Numbered from the stretch's first letter, positions 52,349 through 61,455 are shown. The stretch is DNA of 64,000 nucleotides from Adlercreutzia sp910585575 (GCF_951801035.1 NZ_CATOKT010000001.1), one strand, 5' to 3'. The notes: generated from the letters alone by a model not told the origin. Numbers and translations: made by a program.

Positions 52349-53764
52349 CTAGAACCGGAAATAGATGAACGGACTGTAAGCGCCCCCGGCCAGCGTGAGA
52401 AGGCACACCAGCAGCAACGCCACGCACGCCACACTGGCCAGCGCGTCCATGCGCTTTTGGACGGCCATGGGCTGCTGCATAATGCGCTCTTTCAGCTTCG
52501 GCAGCCACGGGAACGAGCCCACGGCGCCCAGCACCAGCGTGAACAGGAACAGCGGCGTAATCTGCGCCGCCAGCAGCACTTCGGCTTGGGCGCTGAGCGC
52601 TCCCCAGCCGGTGAACATCTGGCCCAGGAAGTAGAGGCCCTGCTCGATAGTGTCGGCGCGGAACAGCACGAAAGCCAGCATCACTACCATCATGGCATAC
52701 AGCCAGCCCAGTGGTTTCGGCAGCTTGCGAATAGGCAGGTACTCTTCCAGCAGCAGGAAGAAGCCGTGGATGAGGCCCCAAATAACGAAGGTCCACGCTG
52801 CACCGTGCCACAGGCCGCAGCAAAAGAAGATGGTCAGCTTGTTCAGCACCGTGCGCGGCCGCCCCTTGCGGTTGCCGCCCAGGGGGATGTACAGGTACTC
52901 CTTGAACCACGTGGACAGCGAGATGTGCCACTTGCGCCAGAACTCCTGGATGGACGTGGAGGTGAACGGGTAATTGAAGTTCTCCAAGTAGGTAAAGCCG
53001 AACATGCGCGCAATGCCGATGGCCATGTCGGAGTAGGCACTGAAGTCGAAGTAGATTTGCAGCAAGTAGGCGAAGGCCGCAAGCCACGCCGCCGGCGCCG
53101 TCACGTCGGCCATGTCGGCGCCGAAGATGCCATCGACAGCTACAGCCAGCACGTCAGCAATGAGAACTTTTTTCGCCAGGCCCACGATGAATCGCTTGAG
53201 ACCCACGTGCACGCCCTCCCACGTGATGGTGCGGTGGGTAAGCTGCTGGTCAACGTCGTGATAGCGAATGATGGGGCCGGCGATGAGCTGCGGGAAAAAC
53301 GAGATGTACAGCACCACGTGCAGCAGGTTGCGCTGAGGCTCGACGTCTTTACGATATACGTCAATGATGTAGGAGATGGCCTGGAACGTGTAGAACGAGA
53401 TGCCCACGGGCAGAGCGATGCCCGCAATGGCCATGGACTCGTCGATGAGCTGGCCCAGCATGCCCGTGAACCACTCAGCGTACTTGAACACGCCCAGGCA
53501 GCCCAAGGCCACCAGGATGGCAATGCCCGCATACAGCTTGCGCGCCGAGGGCTTCTCAGTGGCGCCAATGGCCCGCCCGAAACCATAGGACATGACGGAA
53601 ATGACCACCATGAGCAGCACGTAGGCCGGCTCGCCGTAGGCGTAGAACAGCAGGCTGGCCACCATGAGCATGACGTTCTGCCACCGCGTCTTCCTGATGA
53701 GCAGCGCCAGCAGGAAGACAACGGGCAGAAAGACGCAAAGGAATGTGAGGGAGCTGAAGACCAT
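52349..53764 (-). CDS. MBOAT O-acyltransferase (AlgI/DltB-like)
   Basis: A 471-residue polytopic membrane protein that moves acyl groups across the membrane for O-acetylation of an exported polymer. Family features: RKTRWQNVMLMVASLLFYA, VGISFYTFQAISYIIDVYR, PQLIAGPIIRY, FSAYSDMAIGIARMFG, WRKWHISLSTWFKEYLYIPLGG (more than one motif) and the catalytic His in GLWHGAAWTFV. Cotranscribed with the AlgX/AlgJ-like gene; the target polymer gene cluster is not in the window. Confidence 0.93.
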   Translation of the reverse strand: MVFSSLTFLCVFLPVVFLLALLIRKTRWQNVMLMVASLLFYAYGEPAYVLLMVVISVMSYGFGRAIGATEKPSARKLYAGIAILVALGCLGVFKYAEWFTGMLGQLIDESMAIAGIALPVGISFYTFQAISYIIDVYRKDVEPQRNLLHVVLYISFFPQLIAGPIIRYHDVDQQLTHRTITWEGVHVGLKRFIVGLAKKVLIADVLAVAVDGIFGADMADVTAPAAWLAAFAYLLQIYFDFSAYSDMAIGIARMFGFTYLENFNYPFTSTSIQEFWRKWHISLSTWFKEYLYIPLGGNRKGRPRTVLNKLTIFFCCGLWHGAAWTFVIWGLIHGFFLLLEEYLPIRKLPKPLGWLYAMMVVMLAFVLFRADTIEQGLYFLGQMFTGWGALSAQAEVLLAAQITPLFLFTLVLGAVGSFPWLPKLKERIMQQPMAVQKRMDALASVACVALLLVCLLTLAGGAYSPFIYFRF

Positions 53765-53785
53765 GAGACCGCCGAGGGGCGCAGG

Positions 53786-54676
53786 CTACTTGCTATAGAC
53801 GAACAGTGTAGCGTCTGCCGGCTGCATGAACAGGCAAGAGTCCAAAGCGAGACCCTTCTCTTCCACGATCTGCGTAGCAACCTTGGAAGTCGGATTCTTC
53901 AGCAGCGTGTTGGTGTTGTTCGGATCGCAGATGTATCGCTTGCCCGCCTGCTTGATTTCAACCCAACCATGAGGGCGTCCGGAAGTTTTACCGGAAACAA
54001 CCTTGGCGTCATAGCCGAGGCCCTTCGCGAGCCAGCAGAACAGCGCAGCCGACTCATAGCAGTTGCCGCCCTTGTTCTTGATCATCTTGCTGGCACCCGT
54101 CACGTTCCACTTGCCCTTAGCGGCAGTGCCGCCCACGGTCTTATAAGGAAGACCCGCGACATAATCGAAGGCCTTCTTCAGGCCGGCTTCGCCGGTCTTC
54201 TTGATCTTCTTATCGAGAATGTTGTTGATATTCTTGTCCAGCTTCTTGTCGCCGGTCTTCACGCGCGTAGTGATTGACTTCGTGGCCGACCAAGCGCTGT
54301 ACTGGGTCTTCTTTCCCACCTTCTTATAGGTGCGCACTTGCACGTAATACGTAGTTGCCGGCTTGATTTTCTTTTTAATAGCGACGGACGCCGTCTTGGC
54401 CTTGGTCACCTTCTGCGTCTTGGCTTTGGACATTTTGGCATTGGTGGCGTAGCGCACCTCGTAGCCGTCGGCCTTCTTGGCGCTAACCTTCTTCCACTTC
54501 ACCGTCAGTGTGGTTTGCGTGCGAGTAAGCTTGGTGATTTTCGTGGCCGGAGGCTTCTTCGCCGACTTCTTTTCGGCCGCCAACGCCGAAGCGGGTGCCA
54601 CGGCCACCATCGAGCAGGCAAGGGTCAAGGCCGCCACCGAGGCGATACCTTTCTGGAACATCGTTTGCTTCTTCAT
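53786..54676 (-). CDS. Secreted FN3-transglutaminase-like protein
   Basis: A 296-residue secreted protein with AAAGGAAG before ATG 54676. Signal peptide to about residue 34 (ASALAA), one FN3 module (about 45-140: LTVKWKKV, YEVRYATNAKM, TYYVQVRTYKKVG), and a transglutaminase-like domain with Cys206 (GGNCYESAALF), His236 (RPHGWVEI) and Asp251 (CDPNN). In this superfamily the Cys-His-Asp triad can crosslink or hydrolyse proteins or peptides. It is one of four related wall or secreted proteins in this region and has its own strong promoter. Confidence 0.88.
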   Translation of the reverse strand: MKKQTMFQKGIASVAALTLACSMVAVAPASALAAEKKSAKKPPATKITKLTRTQTTLTVKWKKVSAKKADGYEVRYATNAKMSKAKTQKVTKAKTASVAIKKKIKPATTYYVQVRTYKKVGKKTQYSAWSATKSITTRVKTGDKKLDKNINNILDKKIKKTGEAGLKKAFDYVAGLPYKTVGGTAAKGKWNVTGASKMIKNKGGNCYESAALFCWLAKGLGYDAKVVSGKTSGRPHGWVEIKQAGKRYICDPNNTNTLLKNPTSKVATQIVEEKGLALDSCLFMQPADATLFVYSK

Positions 54677-54751
54677 GGGCTTCCTTTCACCTTGCTCGGC
54701 GGCTTGCGGGCGCGCCGCTCGTTTTACGGCTCGTTACTTGCGTGTTACCTG

Positions 54752-54779
54752 ATTATCACGCCGTTCGCTGCCCTGTCAA
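54752..54779 (-). promoter_or_regulatory. Predicted sigma-70-type promoter
   Basis: Minus strand TTGACA (54779-54774) and GATAAT (54757-54752) with a 16-bp spacer, about 75 bp upstream of the FN3-transglutaminase-like gene start. Confidence 0.78.
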
Positions 54780-54824
54780 CCGTTAATCATCGGTGAACCG
54801 AAGAGCGGAACGATGCCTGAGCTT

Positions 54825-54850
54825 GATGAGGCCCCAGGTGGGGCCTCATC
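54825..54850 (-). terminator. Hairpin after the Ig-FN3-transglutaminase gene
   Basis: A perfect 11-bp stem GATGAGGCCCC/GGGGCCTCATC with a 4-nt loop starts 7 bp after the stop. No T-tract follows, so it may terminate weakly or protect the 3' end. Confidence 0.6.
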
Positions 54851-54857
54851 GGATGCG

Positions 54858-56054
54858 CTATTGCTTCTTAGCCTTCTTGTATTTCATGGGGGCAGACTTG
54901 TAGGTCATCTTGAACAGGTCGAATCCCTTCAGCACATGCTGCATTTCGGGATCGTAGATATAGGTCTTACCATCCAGCTTGACTTCCACCCAACCGTGAG
55001 GCGCCTGCCCCCGCGACCGACTGGGCACCGAGCCCGTCACTGCCGTGGCATCGTAGCCCAGACCACGGGCGAGCCAGCAGAATAGCGCGGCGTAGCGATA
55101 GCAGTTGCCGCCCGGGGTCTGGTACAGATCTTTCGCATAGGACACCGACCAGTTGCCCTTCGGCGTATCGTTGGTGCGAATGTAAGGATAGGTCTTTACG
55201 TTGGCCACGTGCTTGAACGCCTTTTTCAAGCGCTGCTCCGGGGTTCCCTTGGTGCCTACCTTTTTAGTAAGCACCGTTTTGACAATGGCGTCCAGCTCTT
55301 CGTCGCCACTGTTCACGCCCGTTGTTACCGCCTTCGTCTTCGACCAAGCACTGTAGTACTTCTTACCCTTCGCCTTCGCATAGGTACGCACCTGCACGTA
55401 GTACGTAGCGCCGTCCTTCAGACCGGTGATCAGCTTGAACGTGGTGGACTTACCCGCACTTACCGTCTTGGCGCCCTTCATGTCCTTGGCCTCGGCGTAG
55501 CGAACCTGGTAACCCGACACCTGCTTTTTGTTGCCCGCCTTCCAATTCACCGAGAAGCCGCCGACAGCCCCGAGCGCCTTGCGAATCGACGTAGCCTTGG
55601 GATTCACCGTGAGCGTGTACTTTGCCGACGCGGCCTTCACGCCTTTCGTGGCCTTCGACTTCACCTTAATGGTGGTTGAGCCAATGCCCGTAACAGTCAC
55701 CTTACCCTTGGCGTTAACCGTGGCCACTTTCTTGTTGGACGAAGTGTAGGTGAGCTTGCCCTTTACCTTCTTGTCCTTCACCAGTTTGTTGGTGAATTTC
55801 TTGGCGCCGATGGTCTTTGTGACCGTGGCACTCTTGAATGCCAACGGCTTTGCGGGCTTCACTGGCTCCACGGGCTTTACCGGCTGCACGCTTGGGACGG
55901 TCTCATCAGGAGTTGCAGCCGGCGTATCCGCCGGAGCCTCCTCGGCGGCCAAAGCCGTGGCCGGCGCGGTTCCCATGAGCGAAAAAGCGAGGACTCCTGC
56001 CAGAAGCAGTGAGAGCCCTTTGCGCGAAGCGCGCTGCAGCGAATAGGCCTTCAT
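54858..56054 (-). CDS. Secreted Ig-FN3-transglutaminase-like protein
   Basis: A 398-residue protein. ATG at 56054 (AAGAG 6 nt upstream) is preferred to an ATG two codons earlier. Signal peptide, Pro/Val linker (VKPVEPVKPAKP), a BIG_2-like Ig domain (about 75-155: TYTSSNKKVATVNAKGKVTV), an FN3 module (about 165-250: SGYQVRYAEAKDM, TYYVQVRTYAKAKG) and a transglutaminase-like domain with Cys318 (GGNCYRYAALF), His353 (APHGWVEV) and Asp368 (IYDPEM). Closest relative in the window is the adjacent 296-residue protein, suggesting tandem duplication. The promoter upstream has a poly-G/C tract. Confidence 0.88.
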   Translation of the reverse strand: MKAYSLQRASRKGLSLLLAGVLAFSLMGTAPATALAAEEAPADTPAATPDETVPSVQPVKPVEPVKPAKPLAFKSATVTKTIGAKKFTNKLVKDKKVKGKLTYTSSNKKVATVNAKGKVTVTGIGSTTIKVKSKATKGVKAASAKYTLTVNPKATSIRKALGAVGGFSVNWKAGNKKQVSGYQVRYAEAKDMKGAKTVSAGKSTTFKLITGLKDGATYYVQVRTYAKAKGKKYYSAWSKTKAVTTGVNSGDEELDAIVKTVLTKKVGTKGTPEQRLKKAFKHVANVKTYPYIRTNDTPKGNWSVSYAKDLYQTPGGNCYRYAALFCWLARGLGYDATAVTGSVPSRSRGQAPHGWVEVKLDGKTYIYDPEMQHVLKGFDLFKMTYKSAPMKYKKAKKQ

Positions 56055-56208
56055 GTGCATCTCTTCTCTCTTTGTTGGCTTACATGCTTGATTCGTTGTC
56101 TCGCATGCTTGACGCGCGCCGCCATCAGCAAGCTGGCACCTACGGCGCTGCGTCCCTCTCAGCCCTGCGCCTTTCCCCAAAAGCGCAGGTCGTTGCTTAC
56201 CAAGCGCG

Positions 56209-56238
56209 ATGCTAACAAAGCGCCCCCCCCCCCGTCAA
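56209..56238 (-). promoter_or_regulatory. Promoter with 11-bp homopolymer in the spacer, candidate phase-variable
   Basis: On the minus strand TTGACG (56238-56233) and TAGCAT (56214-56209) are separated by 18 bp, ten of which are part of an unbroken run of 11 Gs (plus-strand C at 56223-56233). Loss or gain of one base would change the spacer to 17 or 19 bp and so promoter strength. It faces the Ig-FN3-transglutaminase gene. In the same spacer a TATACT at 56276-56281 may be the -10 of the divergent plus-strand gene. Confidence 0.68.
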
Positions 56239-56313
56239 GGATTCTCATCAGGCAAAACACCCAGCGGTTCTGGGCTATACTTACCGTAGGAGAGAGAAGA
56301 AACGAGGACCGCC

Positions 56314-57828
56314 ATGACCGCACTCCAGCCCCTTGCATCCAGCCATCTTGCAAAGCGCCTGCGAACCCTTGCGATAGCCGCCTTTGCCCTTGCGCTCGGC
56401 TTTATCTTTCTGAGCGCCGCACCCGGCGTTGCGCCCAAGGCCCATGCCGACGCTGCTTCGCCCTCGGTAGAGTGGATCGAGAAGGCCTCGCAGGTGTACT
56501 GCAAGGTGGACGGCGTTACGCAGAAAGACGGTCTCAAGACTATTGGCAGCAAGACGTACCTCTTCGACAAGAAGGGGCGGCAGCTGACTGGCTGGCACAA
56601 AGTTGGGAAAGACTACCGCTTCTTCACCGTGGCAGCTAAGGCTAAGGGGGCCATGGTTTCGGGCAAGGTAGTTAACGGCGTCAAGCTGGACAAAAGCGGA
56701 CGAGCAACGCTAACCAGCGAAACGCGTGCAGAGCTGAAGGTGCTGGTGAAAGCGACGGATTTTGTCGAGCAGCACACCAAGGCCACCTGGTCGCAGCAGA
56801 AAAAGCTGCGCACCTGCTTCAACCTTTTGCGCGACAAGTACTCCGAGCGCACCTTCCGCAGCTTCTCGGCGAAAAGCGGCTGGAACCGTTCGTTTGCCCT
56901 TGACATCTTCACCAAGAAATCGGGCAACTGTCACTCCTACGCCGCGGCCTTCGCCTACATTGCCAACGCCATCGGCTGCAAGACGTGCAAGGTAGTGTCG
57001 AGTGGCGGCCATTCGTGGGCCGAGGTGAACGGCAACGTGTACGATCCCGAATGGGCCAAGCACTGCAAAGTCGACCTCTTCGCCTTCCCTTACAGTAAAA
57101 GCGGTTGGGGCGGCTCGCCGCGCTACAAGAGCGCTCGCAAGTACGTGGTCACGGTGGCACCCCGCACCAAGGCCCTGGGCACCGGCACCTCCAAGGCGGC
57201 ATCGAATCGCTTCGCCGGCAAGCGCGGCCTGGTAAAGCTGGACGGCGCCCGCTACTTCGTCAAGAACGGGAAGGCCATCACCAGGCAATGGCAGACGATC
57301 AAGGGAGCGAAGTACTACTTCCTGGCCAGCGGCAAAGCGGCCACGGGGCCGACGAAGATCAAAGGCACCTGGTACGTGTTCAACAAGAACGGCAAGCTGC
57401 TGACGGGCAAGAAGACACGCGTGGTGACCGTAGGCGCCGAGAAGTACCGCGTCACCAAGGCGGGCAAGGCGAAAGCCGGCTGGGATGCCAGCAAGACACA
57501 TCGCTTTGCGAAGGATGGACGCATGCTCACCGGCACAGCCGTTGTGGGCGAGAAGTTCTTCGCGTTCAGTGCGAAGGGTCGCTACGACGCCGCGAAAACC
57601 GCGCAGCTGCGCCGCGCCGCAAAGATAGATGCTGATGCCACACCACTGCTAGCCCTGCTCGGTTCGCCCTCCAAGCGCATCTACACCCCCAGCTGCTACT
57701 TCATCGAGGGAGCCGACGGCAACCTCATCGGCGGCCAAGACGGACGACTGACCTACCCCCATTTCACCGTCTACACCTTCAAAGCCGACAACGGCATCGA
57801 ATACTACCGCGGAGCTGAGGAGCGCTAG
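56314..57828 (+). CDS. Transglutaminase-like protein with cell-wall-binding repeats
   Basis: A 504-residue secreted protein; ACGAGGA upstream of the ATG. Signal peptide to about residue 45. A pair of wall-binding repeats (KTIGSKTYLFDKKGRQLTG, about 72-115), a transglutaminase-like domain with Cys206 (SGNCHSYAAAF), His233 (GGHSWAEV) and Asp244 (VYDPEW), then further repeats from about 300 (LDGARYFVKNGKAI, IKGAKYYFLASGKA, IKGTWYVFNKNGKL) and a 70-residue C-terminal domain. The repeats resemble CW-binding/choline-binding modules. Divergent from the neighbouring transglutaminase gene. Paralogue at 61856-63331. Confidence 0.88.
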   Translation: MTALQPLASSHLAKRLRTLAIAAFALALGFIFLSAAPGVAPKAHADAASPSVEWIEKASQVYCKVDGVTQKDGLKTIGSKTYLFDKKGRQLTGWHKVGKDYRFFTVAAKAKGAMVSGKVVNGVKLDKSGRATLTSETRAELKVLVKATDFVEQHTKATWSQQKKLRTCFNLLRDKYSERTFRSFSAKSGWNRSFALDIFTKKSGNCHSYAAAFAYIANAIGCKTCKVVSSGGHSWAEVNGNVYDPEWAKHCKVDLFAFPYSKSGWGGSPRYKSARKYVVTVAPRTKALGTGTSKAASNRFAGKRGLVKLDGARYFVKNGKAITRQWQTIKGAKYYFLASGKAATGPTKIKGTWYVFNKNGKLLTGKKTRVVTVGAEKYRVTKAGKAKAGWDASKTHRFAKDGRMLTGTAVVGEKFFAFSAKGRYDAAKTAQLRRAAKIDADATPLLALLGSPSKRIYTPSCYFIEGADGNLIGGQDGRLTYPHFTVYTFKADNGIEYYRGAEER

Positions 57829-57987
57829 GCGCTACGGGTCGTTCGCAGCGCGTAACAATCACCCCTCCGAACCGCACCGCGACGAAGGGGGCAAATAGTC
57901 TGTGGAATAATAGGAGCAGAAAATAACCTGCGCTCGGCAGCGCAGAAGCTCATTGCGCCAGCTGGCATGAAAGGACCCGCCGACCCT

Positions 57988-58650
57988 ATGGAATTCGTCA
58001 TTACCTTTTTGGAAGGCATCATCACGTTTGTGTCGCCGTGTCTTCTGCCCATGATTCCCATTTACGTGACGTACTTTGCCGCGGGCGAAGAGGTGCGCAC
58101 CCCCGTAGTGCTGCGCAATGCGCTGGGGTTCGTGCTGGGCTTCACGCTGGTGTTCATCGCCATGGGCGCGCTGGCTTCCAGCGTGGGCGCTTTCTTTGTG
58201 GAGTACCAGGCGGCTGTTAACGTGGTGTGCGGCCTGGTGGTTATCGCCTTCGGCCTGTACTTCCTGGGGTTCATCAAGATCAACCTGTTCCACGGGCGTC
58301 AGAATCCCCTGGCCGGACGTCAGCTGGGCTTTTTCTCGTCCATGCTGTTCGGTATCATCTTCTCTATTGGCTGGACGCCCTGCGTGGGAGCCTTTTTGGG
58401 ATCGGCGCTCATGCTAGCCTCGCAGCAAGCCTCGGTGGTAAAGGGCATTCTGTTGCTGCTGTGCTACTCTGCCGGCCTGGGTATTCCCTTCGTGGTGGCC
58501 GCCGTGCTCATCGACAAATTGAAGGGCGCTTTCAACGTTATCAAGAGTCACTACGATGTCATTAATAAAGTATGCGGATGGTTCCTCGTGGTCGTGGGTG
58601 TGCTTATGGCCACGGGGCTGCTGGGCGGCTTCCTTCGCCTGCTTAGCTAG
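57988..58650 (+). CDS. ccdA: CcdA-type membrane thiol-redox transporter
   Basis: A 220-residue, six-helix protein carrying reducing equivalents across the membrane. Redox Cys18 in FVSPCLLPMIPIY and Cys132 in GWTPCVGAFLGS. Start: homologues begin MEFVITFLEG, so ATG 57988 is preferred; AAGGA lies 12 nt upstream, rather far, and ATG 57967 has no good Shine-Dalgarno. The next gene is a TlpA-like thioredoxin, so the pair forms an extracytoplasmic reducing pathway, for cytochrome c maturation or repair of exported thiols. Confidence 0.92.
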   Translation: MEFVITFLEGIITFVSPCLLPMIPIYVTYFAAGEEVRTPVVLRNALGFVLGFTLVFIAMGALASSVGAFFVEYQAAVNVVCGLVVIAFGLYFLGFIKINLFHGRQNPLAGRQLGFFSSMLFGIIFSIGWTPCVGAFLGSALMLASQQASVVKGILLLLCYSAGLGIPFVVAAVLIDKLKGAFNVIKSHYDVINKVCGWFLVVVGVLMATGLLGGFLRLLS

Positions 58651-58674
58651 CCGCACGAATGAAAGGGTAAAAGC

Positions 58675-59625
58675 ATGACCGAGAACGAAAAGAAAGCGGA
58701 CACTTCACAAGAAGCGTCCGAGCTGAAAGACGCCGTGCTCGAAGGCGCGGCAACAGAGATCGCGCAAGAGACCGCCCGCGAAGCGACCGATGGCGAAGCG
58801 ACCGATGGCGAAACCCCCGAGGAGCGCGGCGAGCAGCTGGGCGAAAACATCGCTAAGCTCGAGCAAGCCGAGGCCGCTCAGGCCGCCAATCCCGCGGCGG
58901 TCCAGGCAGACAAGAAGAAGCACATCGGCGTGATCGTGGCCGCCGTCGCCTTCGCTGTCGTGCTGGTGGGAGCCGGTGTAGCCTATTCGGCCCTCGCGCC
59001 CGCCAACCAGGCAAGCAAGATCGCCGCCAGTCCAGCTGCAGTCGACAGCGCCTCGCAAGACGCCGCCCAGAGTGCGGACAGTGCGGGCTCTTCGGCTGGA
59101 ACCGACACCGCCGCTCCTGGACCGACCAACGACCCTGATGCCACCCAAGCCGACCCCGAAAGCGGAGTTGCCGGCAGCAACGCCCCCGAGGACGCCAACA
59201 CCACAACGCCGGCGCCTGATTTCACCATGACCGACGCCTCGGGCAAAACGGTATCCTTGGCCGATTTTAAGGGCAAGCCCATTCTTCTGAACTTCTGGGC
59301 CAGCTGGTGCGGCCCCTGCCAAAGCGAAATGCCCGCCATGCAGGCCGCCTACGAGCAGTACGGCAGCGAAATCGAGTTCCTGATCGTCAACATGACCGGC
59401 ATGAGCGGCGAGACCCAGGAAACCGCCTCGCAGTTCATCAAGGAAAATGGCTACACCTTCCCCGTCTATTACGACCAAAACAGTAGCGCCCAGGCCGCCT
59501 ACGGCGTGAGCGCCGTTCCCCAAACTTATCTCATCGACCCTGAGGGCAATATCATCGGCGCCGCTATGGGCGCTTTGGATACTGCCTCTATTGAGCAGGG
59601 CATCCAGATGCTCCAAGCTTCGTAA
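58675..59625 (+). CDS. TlpA/ResA-like membrane-anchored thioredoxin
   Basis: A 316-residue protein 24 bp after ccdA. An acidic cytosolic N-terminus (about 80 residues, with a perfect 15-bp tandem duplication at 58783-58812) precedes one membrane helix (about 83-105) and a Ser/Ala/Thr-rich linker. The thioredoxin-fold domain has PDFTMTDASGKTVSL, WASWCGPC (Cys212, Cys215), and the cis-Pro loop SAVPQTYLID. CcdA is the expected electron donor. Both acidic extension and linker are longer than usual for ResA. Confidence 0.92.
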   Translation: MTENEKKADTSQEASELKDAVLEGAATEIAQETAREATDGEATDGETPEERGEQLGENIAKLEQAEAAQAANPAAVQADKKKHIGVIVAAVAFAVVLVGAGVAYSALAPANQASKIAASPAAVDSASQDAAQSADSAGSSAGTDTAAPGPTNDPDATQADPESGVAGSNAPEDANTTTPAPDFTMTDASGKTVSLADFKGKPILLNFWASWCGPCQSEMPAMQAAYEQYGSEIEFLIVNMTGMSGETQETASQFIKENGYTFPVYYDQNSSAQAAYGVSAVPQTYLIDPEGNIIGAAMGALDTASIEQGIQMLQAS

Positions 59626-59649
59626 GGGCGCGGTAGGTCGGGCGGGCGG

Positions 59650-60999
59650 CTAGAACTCCAGACCCTCCAGGCGATCGAACACGATATCCTTGCGGGTGAG
59701 GAAGTCCCACGGATCGAAGATCTCGTCGAGCTTATCGGCCGTCAGCAGAGCCATGGCCTCGCCATCGGCCTCCAAGCGCTCACGGTAGGAGGGGCCATCC
59801 ACGGCGTTCTGAATATCCTCCCATACCTTCATGGCGTTGCGCTGCACGATGACGTAGGCATCCTCGCGGGAAATGCCGGCATCCACCAGGGCCAACAGCA
59901 CCTTCGAAGAGAAGATGAGGCCCTTGGTGCGCCACAGATTGTGCTCCATCTTGGCGGGATAGGTTTGCAGGCCGTCGAGCATCCACTGCATCTTCGCGAA
60001 CATGTAGTCCAGCGCCGTGAAGCTGTCGGCCAGCACCACGCGCTCGGCGCCGGAGTGGCTGATGTCGCGCTCGAACCACAAAGCCACGTTGTCGAAGGCC
60101 ACCTGGGCGTTCGCCTTCACCACGCGGGCCAGGCCGCACACGCGCTCGGCCGTGATGGGGTTGCGCTTGTGGGGCATGGCCGAGGAGCCCTTCTGGCCCT
60201 TGGTGAACGGCTCTTCGGCCTCGATGACGTCGGACTGCTGCAGCAGGCGCACCTGCATGGCGATAGATTCCAGCGTGGAGGCGGTAACGGCCAGGGCCGC
60301 CATCACCTGGGCGTGGCGGTCGCGCGCGAGCACCTGGGTGGACAGAGGATCGGGGGTAAGGCCCATCTTCTCGCAGACGTACTGTTCCACGAACGGATCG
60401 ATGGAGGAATAGGTGCCCACGGCGCCCGAGATGGCGCCCGTGGCGGCCACGGCGCGGGCCTCCTCCATGCGGGTGAGCGCGCGCTTCAAGGCCCAGGCCC
60501 AGCTGCCGAACTTCATGCCGAAGGTCATGGGCTCGGCGTGGATGCCATGGGTGCGACCGACGCACAGCACGTTCTGGAACTCGAAGGCGCGACGCTTGCA
60601 GGTTTCGCCCAAGCGCTTGATGTCCTCGATGATGATGTCGCAAGCCTGGGTGACCTGGTAGGACAGCGCGGTGTCGCCCAGGTCGGAGGAAGTCATGCCG
60701 TAGTGCACCCAGCGGCTCGGCTTCTCGGCGCCCTCGGGAATATCGGCGTCGATGTAGTTGGCCATGCACGTGGTGAAGGCGATGACGTCGTGGTTGGTGA
60801 CTTTCTCGATCTCGTCGATTTCCTCCACGGTGAAGTCGGCGTGATCGCGGATCCACTGGGCCTCCTCGGCCGTGATGCCCGCCTGGCCCAGCTCGGCCTG
60901 AGCCTCGCAGGCCAGCACCTCGATTTCCTTCCAGATGGCGAACTTGTTCTCGAGCTCCCAGATGCGGCCCATCTCCGGGCGGGTATAGCGACCAATCAC
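59650..60999 (-). CDS. purB: Adenylosuccinate lyase
   Basis: A 449-residue lyase of the fumarase superfamily, acting at two steps of AMP synthesis. Start is GTG 60999 (AAAGGA 7 nt upstream), giving the usual N-terminus IGRYTRPEMGRIWELENKF. Motifs: TSSDLGDTALSYQ, VGRTHGIHAEPMTFG, and the signature SSAMPHKRNPITAE on the flexible loop with the catalytic Ser. The longer frame reaching 61158 is not supported. Confidence 0.96.
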   Translation of the reverse strand: MIGRYTRPEMGRIWELENKFAIWKEIEVLACEAQAELGQAGITAEEAQWIRDHADFTVEEIDEIEKVTNHDVIAFTTCMANYIDADIPEGAEKPSRWVHYGMTSSDLGDTALSYQVTQACDIIIEDIKRLGETCKRRAFEFQNVLCVGRTHGIHAEPMTFGMKFGSWAWALKRALTRMEEARAVAATGAISGAVGTYSSIDPFVEQYVCEKMGLTPDPLSTQVLARDRHAQVMAALAVTASTLESIAMQVRLLQQSDVIEAEEPFTKGQKGSSAMPHKRNPITAERVCGLARVVKANAQVAFDNVALWFERDISHSGAERVVLADSFTALDYMFAKMQWMLDGLQTYPAKMEHNLWRTKGLIFSSKVLLALVDAGISREDAYVIVQRNAMKVWEDIQNAVDGPSYRERLEADGEAMALLTADKLDEIFDPWDFLTRKDIVFDRLEGLEF

Positions 61000-61175
61000 G
61001 GACGTTCCTTTCCTCGCGCCCCGGCGCAGCGCATCGGGCAATCGGGAGCCAAGCCCCGCCAATCGCCCAAGCGTCACCTCAGAGGCTGCCTGCTGCAGCC
61101 GCCGCACCTTCCCAATCCCTGCGCGCCCGCTGCTTTTCCTTATTGCGTAGATTACCAAAAACGCCGAATTCTGCG

Positions 61176-61204
61176 TTGCGAAACCCCCAAGGGTCAGGTA
61201 AGAT
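61176..61204 (+). promoter_or_regulatory. Predicted promoter of tRNA-Ser
   Basis: TTGCGA (61176-61181), 17-bp spacer, TAAGAT (61199-61204), ending 12 bp before the mature tRNA 5' end. Confidence 0.7.
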
Positions 61205-61216
61205 ACAGCATTACGC

Positions 61217-61307
61217 GGAGGAGTGACCGAGAGGCCGAAGGTGCTCGCCTGCTAAGTGAGTATGCCCCACAAGGGCATCTAGGGTTCGAATCCCTACTCC
61301 TCCGCCA
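61217..61307 (+). tRNA. tRNA-Ser (anticodon GCT)
   Basis: Acceptor GGAGGAG (61217-61223) pairs with CTCCTCC (61297-61303), discriminator G at 61304 and an encoded CCA. The anticodon stem CTCGC/GTGAG holds the loop CTGCTAA with GCT at 61251-61253. A long class II variable arm (GCCCC...GGGC) and the T-arm GGGTTCGAATCCC are present. Reads AGC/AGU codons. The 3' end is repeated downstream. Confidence 0.96.
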
Positions 61308-61317
61308 CTTTGAATGC

Positions 61318-61343
61318 AACGCCCTCAACCGAGGGCGTTTTTC
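61318..61343 (+). terminator. Terminator after tRNA-Ser
   Basis: Stem ACGCCCTC/GAGGGCGT with loop AACC followed by TTTTTC, 12 bp past the CCA end. A second copy lies in the repeat at 61492-61517. Confidence 0.93.
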
Positions 61344-61382
61344 ATTGTCGGGGGTCGTGCGGGGGATTCGAACCCGCGAGGG

Positions 61383-61455
61383 GAAAACAGCCCAGTGGGC
61401 TGTTTTCGGCCGAGGAGCCGAAGGCCCGCAGGCCTTGCGGCTTCGCGCAGCGAAG
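61383..61455. repeat. Three hairpins between the tRNA 3'-end copies
   Basis: Perfect stems at 61383-61407 (GAAAACAGCCC, loop AGT), 61421-61436 (AAGGCC, loop CGCA) and 61441-61455 (CTTCGC, loop GCA). They fill most of the 100 bp between the two direct repeats. No coding pattern. Confidence 0.75.
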
